This document shows positions 57,244-64,000 of a stretch of 64,000 nt of DNA, one piece after another. Each line of letters begins with the position of its first letter. The stretch's first letter is position 1. This DNA is from Cryptomeria japonica. Taxonomy: Eukaryota; Streptophyta; Pinopsida; Cupressales; Cupressaceae. Where the stretch lies: NCBI RefSeq assembly GCF_030272615.1, contig NC_081406.1, positions 234,226,396 to 234,290,395 of the forward strand, in the 5' to 3' direction. The translations under genes and the position numbers were made by a program. The notes beneath the pieces were generated by a model that was not told where the DNA came from, ran no database searches, and saw nothing but the letters and a program-made list of their open reading frames with translations.

Positions 57244-58500
57244 TTGAAAAATGGGGACAAGAATACTAAAGTTTTCCATATGACGACTCTCAAGCATAGA
57301 GATTCTAACAGAATTAAGAAGATCTCTATCAATAATCACTCGTTTGAGAAGCAGGAGGAGATAAGCTTTGAAGTTGTTCGCTATTTTTCTGATCTGTTAT
57401 ATGTTGATGTGCCGATTGATTTGACTACACAGGAGGTAATTCTCAATGAAGTCTAGGAGTGTATTTCTCCAGATATGAATTATGAGCTATCTAGAATTCT
57501 TTTTGGTGACGAGGTTAGCCAAGCGGCTTTTTCTTTTAAAGGTTACAAAGTTTCGGGGCTTGATGGGTTTCCTATGTTCTTCTTCTAGCTGTTTTGGTCT
57601 ATTGTGGGAGAGGACGTTGTGTGTGTTGCACAGGAGTTCTTTGGGTCCAGATCTGTTTTTAAAGAGCTTAATGCCACTTTTATTGTTTTGATTTTGAAGA
57701 AAGCTAATGCCAGTTGCTTTCAGGATTTCAGGCCCATCAGTTTATGTAATTCTATCTATAAAATTTTTTCTTAAATTCTGGTCTTCAGGCTAAAGAAGTT
57801 TCTTCCACGTTTGATCTCTAAGCAACAAAACGAGTTTGTTCTGGGACATCAAATTTTGGATTTCATTGTGTCGGTTCATGAAAACATCCACTCCCTATCG
57901 GTGAATAGAAATTTTGGATTTTTTCTTAAACTTGACTTGTTAAAGGCCTATGATAGAGTGGTCTGGTCTTTTTTGATCATGATGTTGCGTTCTTTTGTTT
58001 TCGGTGATTGCTTCATTCAATTGATTAATCAATGCATTTCTACTCCCAATTTTTTGATGTTGATTAATGGATCTCCCTCTGGTTTTTGGTCTTCTTCCAG
58101 GGGCCTTAGACAAGGGGATCCCATCTCACCATTGCTGTTTATTATTAGGGGAGAAGCTCTTAGTAAGATTATTCTAAGGGAAATCAGAGCTCGCATACTA
58201 AAGGGTCTTAGGTTGTCTTCAGGACCCCAAATATGTTCCCATCAACAATTTGTGGATGATACTTTGTTGATCGGGGAAAGATCAATCTCAAAGGCTAAAT
58301 CGATGAAACAACTTCATTCTCTTTATGAAAGGGGCTCAAGGAAGAGGATTAGTCTCCCTAAGACCTCTATCTTCTTTATGAATACCCCTGCTCGTAGACA
58401 AACTAAGATTGCTGAAATTTTGGGGTGTAAGGTGGACTCTTTCCCTGATATCTATTTAGAGCTTCCTCTTTGTCAAGGTCCGGCTCCGGATGCTTTCTAG
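57244..58500 (+). pseudogene. LINE E reverse transcriptase (decayed)
   Basis: Landmarks are KNGDKNTKVFHMTTLKHRDS, FKELNATFIVLILKK, FRPISLCNSIYKI, LKLDLLKAYDRVVW with the motif A Asp, SRGLRQGDPISPLLFI (motif B), FVDDTLLIGE with the catalytic Asp pair (about 58,250) and CQGPAPDAF. The frame 57,811-58,500 is open for 229 codons. Stops occur at about 57,454, 57,586, 57,772 and 58,498, with frame changes elsewhere. It aligns with LINE A over the whole shared length. Confidence 0.85.
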
Positions 58501-59897
58501 TCCAATTTGATTGATAGGTTCCAGAACAAACTTTCTAGCTAGAAGGGTGCTTTATTGAGCCAAGCCAACAAGCTCCAATTGATTAAAGCTTCTTTCTAGA
58601 ATATCCCTATCTATGCCTTGAGTCTTTTCAAAATTTCAGCCAAATTTGCGGATCGTATGGAAAAGATCCAGAAAAACTTCTTGTAGACAGGTACTGAATC
58701 TAAGAATCGCTTGCATCTAGTTGCTTGGGACCAAGTCTATATGCCAAAAAAACTTGGTTGGTTGGCCATTAGACATATCTATGATTTTAATAGGGCATTG
58801 TTGGCCAAACAATTGTGGAGATCGATCAAGGAATCCAATGAATGCATTGCTATTATTGACAGTAAGTATCTACGCTCATCACAATCTCCTTAGCATATCC
58901 TTGAAGGTTCTTGTCTGGCCTAGAATTCTTCTAGCCTTTGGTCAAGCTTTCTCACCACTAGAGGCCTCATCTCAAAGGGATCAAAGTGGTGCCTTGGTAA
59001 TGGTAGGAACATCTATTTCTTGGAAGACTGATGGGCTGGTGATAGTCCTTTAATTAATTGTAGTTGTGTTGTCCCTTTCATGGAGTAGTGTAAAGATTGG
59101 ATTAGCATCTGGGTTACAAAGTATATTCGGGATGGTAGTTGGATTGACTTGTTTGTTCTAAGCCTGCTTCTCTCTCCTCTCAGTAATGGCTTTCCTTTAT
59201 TTGCATTCCCTCTCTCTCTGTTTAAGACTCTCTGGTTTGGGTGGGATAATCTTCTAGTGGTTTTTCGGTCTCTCAGTCCTTTTTTTTCTCACTAGATCCT
59301 TTGCTCCGACCCCTTTCTGGTCTTGTCTCGAACAAATTCTTGATTCCTAAAATTAATATCTTCTTCTAGTTGTTTATGCAGAATAAAGTGCTTTCTATTG
59401 ATAATCTATGTAGAAGGGGGATGTTATTGCCCCAACCGTTGCTTCCTCTGCAAGGAAGAGGCTAGGACACGGCTCATCTTTTATTACACTCCTCTTATAG
59501 TTAGGAGATTTGGGCCCATTTTTTTTATATCTCCAAGGTATTAGTTGGTGTTTCCCTTTCAATCTACTACAATGCTGGCTGCAATGGTCATGTCATTCAA
59601 ATGATCTAGCTGTCAAATTTCTCTGGAATCTTATGCTCCCTCATGTGGCCTAGGGTATGTGGAAGGGAAGAAATAATTGCATTTTTAGAGACAAAGATTC
59701 TTTGGCTGATGTGGTTTCTCACTGTATTCAATCCTCTATCAAGGAAAATCTCATTATGTCTTGTCCATCTCAACAACATGCTCGAGCTATCAAGCCTCCT
59801 AAAATGGACTGGGACATCATCACATTGAGTGGGATATCTCTAGAGCCACTGTTAAAATGAAATACACTAGACCAGATATTATTTGAATCGCTCCTCT

Positions 59898-60185
59898 GAG
59901 GGGGTGGATCAAGATTAATGTTGACAGGGTGGCCAAAGGTAATCCTAGGCTGACAGGCTTTGGGGGAGTTGCTGGTGATCACAATGGTAGGCTTGTCTCG
60001 GAAATGTCACTCCCACTAGGCACCTAGACAAACCATTTTGCCGAGGCAAATGCAACTTACATTGGGCTTAGATTGGAAAGTCGTGGAGGATTTGAGAAGG
60101 TATTGTTGGAGATTGACTCTCTAAATATAATAAATTGTTTGAATAAAAAATCTCCTTTTAGTTGGACGATTAACCATTTAATGAA
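59898..60185 (+). pseudogene. LINE E RNase H domain, truncated
   Basis: GWIKINVDRVAKGNPRLTGF carries the first Asp, HFAEANATYIGLRLESRGG the Glu, and EIDSLNIINCLNKKSP the second Asp, so the catalytic residues are kept. A stop precedes TNHFAEA. The end of the domain is cut off at about 60,190. Confidence 0.75.
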
Positions 60186-60194
60186 GGAATCGTT

Positions 60195-60960
60195 TGTGTT
60201 TATGGTAAACATGAAAATAACAACATTGAAAGACTAAATGAATTCAACCATAAAACCCTAGCCTAACAACAACAAAGATCCACCATAACATATGAAGATT
60301 ACCTAAGACTAATAAAATCCACAAAATCACAAAGATTATACCATCACATGTCCAGTATGGTTTGGATCTCCATTCTTCCTATGTCCATTGATCTTGCTTG
60401 ATATATTTGCTCTTAGATTTTATGTGTGCACAAGAGCTCAACAAAGAACGGAAATGTGGTTGCAAGTAGGCTTGATCACATCTGAAAGTTCGAATGCTAA
60501 TCCAAGAGGATTGATAATGAGAGAAGCATCTCGTTATATAGAAGACACTATAAGAAATGGAGGGATATGATTAAGAGGTGTAAAAGATAAATGGTCGGCT
60601 AGGATTAGAGGATAGGTAGAGGAAATAAGAAAATAATGAGAGGGTAGGTAGTGTAGGAATTAAGAGATGAATGACATGTGTCATGGGTAGAAAAGGCTAA
60701 TGAATTAATTAAATAAATAAAGCTTTATTTAATTAATAGAGGAAATGGGATCAATTAAATAAATAAAAGTATTTATTTAATTTATGAAAAGGGCAATTTA
60801 AATAAATAAAAGTATTTATTTAAATGAGAAATAAGGCTAGAAGAGGATAAATGAATTAATTAAATAAATAGATTTATTCAATTAATAGAAGAATTAGGCT
60901 AAAATAATTAAATAAATAAAATATTTATTTAATTAGACAGGACAATTTTAGGTGTCTACA
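60195..60960 (+). repeat. LTR-like region of the PMD-bearing element
   Basis: Begins at a tgtgtttatgg where LINE E is cut and ends at ggtgtctaca, giving TG...CA ends of about 766 bp. The last 250 bp hold a run of AT-rich palindromes. No second LTR is in the window, so boundaries and LTR identity are inferred. No primer site could be named. Confidence 0.4.
60701..60936. repeat. Array of AT-rich palindromes
   Basis: Five variants of attaaataaataaa...tttatttaat occur in 236 bp, for example taaataaataaaagtattta followed by tttaa. Each can fold on itself. They alternate with short G-rich spacers (gaggaaatggg, gaaaagggc, ggctagaagagg). Confidence 0.8.
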
Positions 60961-61439
60961 TTTTGCCCCTCTTTGAGACAATGCAGCTTGTTGCGTTGTT
61001 TCAAAGAAGATAAGATGAAGTGATACAAAGTTGTCCCAAGATGGGAATGATATGCTCCCTCGAGAGATTGGATGAAAAAATGTTTGAAAAGATCGTAGAC
61101 AATCTTTCAATAATAAAGAAGGGCGAGAAAGGACTGACAAGATATGATAAAGTGATAGAGTTACTGAATAAAGAAGACTGACTTGAGAGACTAAGGCTAG
61201 GGTAATCTATAAGATAGACTACGAGATCAGAGTGGAGAGAGACTAGAGAGAAGTCAATAGTGATGGCATTGGTGCACAGATTCAATCGCGTTCACCGATA
61301 TCAGAGGCCAATAGATGCAGGAGAGCCAGTGAGTACGACGAAACCTCTTTGTACCTTGTTGCATTAATTGTTGTCATAAATGCATGTCAAGTAGTTTAAT
61401 AAATGTACATTAGATAGGTTGCAAAAAAATGTCAAGTGG

Positions 61440-61765
61440 GTCAAAAGATGAGAAGGTGTGTTTGCGTTGGTGCCAAGCGCGTCTCGGTAGGTTAGGTGCG
61501 TCTGTGTCAAGTGTAGTCAGGTCTATGATTTTAAAAGTATCTATGTTAGATGTGAGTGCATTTGCAAAATGTAGATGCGTTTATGCACAAAAGGCGCGTC
61601 TGTGTAGAACAGAGGCATGTTTGTGTGATTCAGGCGCATCTGTGCAGAGCAGGCATGTTTATGCAGGACAAGTGCATCTGTGCAGAACAAAGGCACGTCT
61701 ATCTAATTCAGGCGCGTTTGTGAATTATGCAAGCCCGTTTGTGTCATGAATGCGCGACTATGTCT
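61440..61765. repeat. Degenerate ~20-bp minisatellite
   Basis: Repeated units of the form aggcgcgtctgtgcagaac, e.g. ggcgcgtctgtgtagaacag, ggcatgtttgtgtgattca, ggcgcatctgtgcagagca, ggcatgtttatgcaggaca and ggcacgtctatctaattca. About a dozen units, clearest in 61,590-61,740. GC-richer than its surroundings. Confidence 0.75.
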
Positions 61766-61778
61766 TCAAGGTCAAATC

Positions 61779-62365
61779 GACAGTTCTATGATAAACATAC
61801 GTTGTCAATTGGATAAGCTGCTGAGAGGATACACTCTAACAGGTCCTCTAGGGAAGACTAGGATAGCAGATAGGGCTAGGATTGACAATTCTGTGATAGA
61901 ACATACATTGCCAATCAAGAAACTACTCAAGAGGATACACTCAAGTAGAGACCTAGGATAGGATAGAGTGAGGCACTTTGTGATGAACAATGAGTACCAT
62001 GGAAATTGACAATTTTTTGATAGAACATACGTTGTCAATTGGATAAGCTACTCAAGAGGATACACTCAAGTAGGTACCCTAAAAGATAGGATAAAAGAAA
62101 CACTTTGTGATGAACAGGGAATGCTACTAGGATAGAGTGTTATATGATAGATATAAGAACTTAGGATAAAAATAAGCACTTTGTGATGAACAAGGAGTAC
62201 CAGTAGGAGAGAGTGTCATATGATAGATATAAGCACTAGGATAAAAAGTTGCACTTTGTGATGAACATGGAGTACTACTAGGATAAAGTGCCATATGATA
62301 AATATAAACACTAGGATAATAAGCAACACTTTGTGATTAACAGGGAGTACCACTAGGATTGACAC
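61779..62365. repeat. Two-tier tandem repeats in element leader
   Basis: First tier: three units at 61,779, 61,884 and 62,008 (105 and 124 bp apart) with gacaattnnntgatagaaca and acgttgtcaattgg, whose ttgacaa and ttgtcaa arms form inverted repeats, plus gaggatacactcaagtag. Second tier: four units with cactttgtgatgaaca at 62,101, 62,177, 62,252 and 62,327 (75-76 bp apart), each with gtac(c/t)a(c/g)taggataaagtg and catatgataaatataa. Confidence 0.8.
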
Positions 62366-62398
62366 AATTGATTTGTTTGACCGTAGGAGGACTTACTT

Positions 62399-63580
62399 GT
62401 GCTAGAGTCATGGGAGAGATTCCCTTTGACTCAGAGTTTACGACCAGAGCTAACATTCGAGGATAGAGCAACAGTTGAGGCTATGGGCTTGCGATATATT
62501 ATGTATGTGCCTGAGTTTTGGGCGAACATGGGTTTGCTGAATGCATTAGCTGAGAGATGGAACTCAAAGACATGTCCTTTTCATTTTCTGATGGGTGAGA
62601 TGACAGTCACCATAGAGGATGTGTACAGGATACTGAGGATACCGATCCTTGAGGAGTTGGTTCCTTACGATCGAGAGGGAGATAGGGATGCACTGAGACG
62701 AGTGTTTTAGGATCCAGGACTGGAGATGAGGGTGGGAAATATGGATTGGGATACTATGACAATGACGGGATTGGCTCTACCAGCAGTGGTGGAAGGAGTT
62801 ATCAGTGGGTTCCTCTGTCGAAACAGGGTGACACGAGGGTTGGCTATGGGATGGGGGACTCTGGAGACATTGGTGACTGAGCACACCAGGTTTGCATGGG
62901 GGTCATGTATACTGGCACACATGTATTATGACTTGCATCAGTTTGTATATCATGGGTCGACAAGATTAGGATACAGAGTGACATTGTTGCAGGTATGGGC
63001 ATATGACCATCTTCTAGTTATATATCTAATACACTTTAGAGGCAACGAAAATGGGTGCAGTTATGTGCATTTATATGACATGATTACCTCTGATCCATGG
63101 ATTGGGAGGCTAGAGTATTGGCATCGGGTTGTCGATGAGGTAGATAGTGTAGTATGGAGGCCTTACTTAGACTGTGAGGAGTGGGAGGATGATGTAGTGG
63201 AGTTGCCATATGTATTATGGAATAGGTATCTGATCAGTCGGACACCATATATCATTGAGAGGTAGCTAATTGATAGGGTATGTAGGCAATTCGGTAGGAT
63301 ACAGTGGATGCCATGGGGTCGGGGATGTATGTGCAGACCGTGAGGGATCAGGTGTATTTAGGGCCATTATTGTCTCATCATCAGGTTGTGACATGCATGT
63401 AGGAGATGGTTCCAATGCCTTGGGATATATGGCCAGATGTGGAGGATGCAGGGATGGATGTAGAGTACACTGCATATTTGGGAGAGCATCTATTTCCATG
63501 GCTGATGAATCCAGAGGAGCCAATAGATGGAGATGGTGAAGGTGATGGAGATGATAGTGAAGATGGTAGAGGTAGAGGCT
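62399..63580 (+). mobile_element. Plant mobile domain (PMD) reading frame (fossil)
   Basis: The text CPFHFLMGEMTVTIEDVYRI then LRIPI is the hallmark of the plant mobile domain (aminotransferase-like PMD family): F(H/T)LP.GEMT(V/I)TL.DV..LLG(L/I)P. TVEAMGLRYIMYVPEFWANM and LLNALAERWN before it, and LLQVWAYDHL.VIYL, YWHRVVDEVDSVVWRPY and YIIER after it, fit the same domain. PMD proteins occur as host genes of the MAIN/MAIL group and inside plant transposons. The LTR-like region and leader upstream favour an element here. It is broken. Confidence 0.65.
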
Positions 63581-64000
63581 GATGGCAGAGGCAGGGTGCA
63601 ATGGTAGAGATGAGAGTGATTCAGAGGAGAGAGGGTAGAGAGGAGAGACAAATGCATGTAGTGAGGGTAGAGGTGGATTTTCGTTATAGGTGCCAGCAGC
63701 ATAGGTTCCCAGACAGGTACAGGGATGGGGACAGGGACAAGAGAAGTCATAGGAGAAGCCACAGGGATAGGGTGAGGGGAGAGAGGAGGAGGATGAGCTA
63801 CTATCCTTGAGGGAGATCTATCAGGGATAGGTAGATGAGATCCAGGATTTGGAGAGGGATGCGGCTAGGCTCAGGAGACAGCTACAGGACACTAAGCGGG
63901 AGAGAGATCGGGCTATTCAGCGCTACACGGAGGTTGAGACAACACTGAGGGAAGGCAGGTAGGTGATAGAGGACATAGGGGCTGGATACATCTATGTTCT
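63581..64000 (+). mobile_element. Arg/Glu-rich and coiled-coil end of PMD region (fossil)
   Basis: An Arg/Asp-rich stretch with DRYRDGDRDKRSHRRSHRDR (about 63,710-63,770) leads to coiled-coil text with DLERDAARLRRQLQDTKRER (about 63,840-63,905) before the window ends. PMD reading frames in plant elements often end in such charged helical tails. It continues beyond the window. Confidence 0.45.

Larger units (their letters stand above)
57225..60190 (+). mobile_element. LINE E, truncated at both ends
   Basis: A plant L1-type LINE relative of LINE A. It begins inside the region before RT (WLKNGDKNTKVFH at about 57,244). It continues through RT (57,480-58,500), post-RT (58,560-58,900), a decayed zf-RVT stretch (about 59,340-59,530) and RNase H (59,898-60,185). 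It stops abruptly where the LTR-like sequence of the next element begins. The downstream ORF seen in LINEs A-C is therefore absent here. Confidence 0.8.

Noticed and set aside
61429-61749. Cys-rich 106-codon ORF as a secreted peptide gene
   Set aside because: The Cys and Arg pattern comes from translating the ~20-bp minisatellite; no signal peptide and no unit in register with codons.
61779-62365. Regularly spaced repeats as a CRISPR-like array
   Set aside because: The units are long, imperfect and contiguous, without unique spacers; this is plant nuclear DNA with tandem repeats.
63266-63810. His/Pro-rich minus-strand ORFs at the right end
   Set aside because: Antisense of the PMD frame tail and simple gatgg-type sequence.

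Overview
The window looks like intergenic nuclear DNA of a large, repeat-rich seed-plant genome, most likely a gymnosperm (conifer). This is inferred from AT-rich spacer sequence, layered old retroelements, plant-type LINEs with a C-terminal RNase H, a plant-mobile-domain reading frame and PR-10/Bet v 1 genes. No species name is supported. Only two genes look intact: a pair of nearly identical two-exon PR-10 (Bet v 1 family) genes on the minus strand at 40,774-41,350 and 55,842-56,421.

Layout: 1-5,761 (-) is the 5' part of an LTR-element fossil, with LTR, primer site, coiled-coil and zinc-knuckle gag-like part, then a block of unfamiliar ORFs running off the window. It abuts 5,762-6,690, a relic related to the non-autonomous LTR element at 7,606-10,669 (+). 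A third LTR-like segment lies at 10,940-12,150. A LINE (A) occupies 12,165-16,860 (+). A relic of a divergent PR-10 C-terminus is at 18,291-18,371. A broken Copia element is at 19,113-24,236 (-). LINE B (25,262-29,830, +) keeps ORF1, RNase H and a downstream ORF but has lost its RT. The stretch 29,831-35,779 is AT-rich with nothing recognised. LINE C (35,780-39,930, -) is interrupted by LINE D (about 37,545-38,215, +).

The PR-10 cluster follows (40,565-57,010). Copy a is at 40.8 kb and copy b at 55.8 kb, with a 29-codon relic of a third copy at 54.5 kb. The copies share 3' flank, intron position, TATA box and roughly 500 bp of upstream DNA, including a tandem pair of about 80-bp repeats. A younger Copia element (43,829-49,267, +), a LINE scrap, a PPR pseudogene and an unexplained dispersed duplicate separate them. 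From 57,225 a 5'-truncated LINE (E) runs into an LTR-like region at about 60,195. That region is followed by a strikingly repeat-structured leader (AT palindromes, a ~20-bp minisatellite and 75-bp tandem repeats) and a plant mobile domain (PMD) reading frame that continues to the window end.

The most unusual signal is in the LINEs. At least three copies carry the same additional ORF after the RNase H domain. It begins with a conserved Met-Gly-(Gly/Asp)-Asp start, has a conserved core, and ends in a coiled-coil tail. Two of the 3' ends also share a GGG/CCC hairpin.
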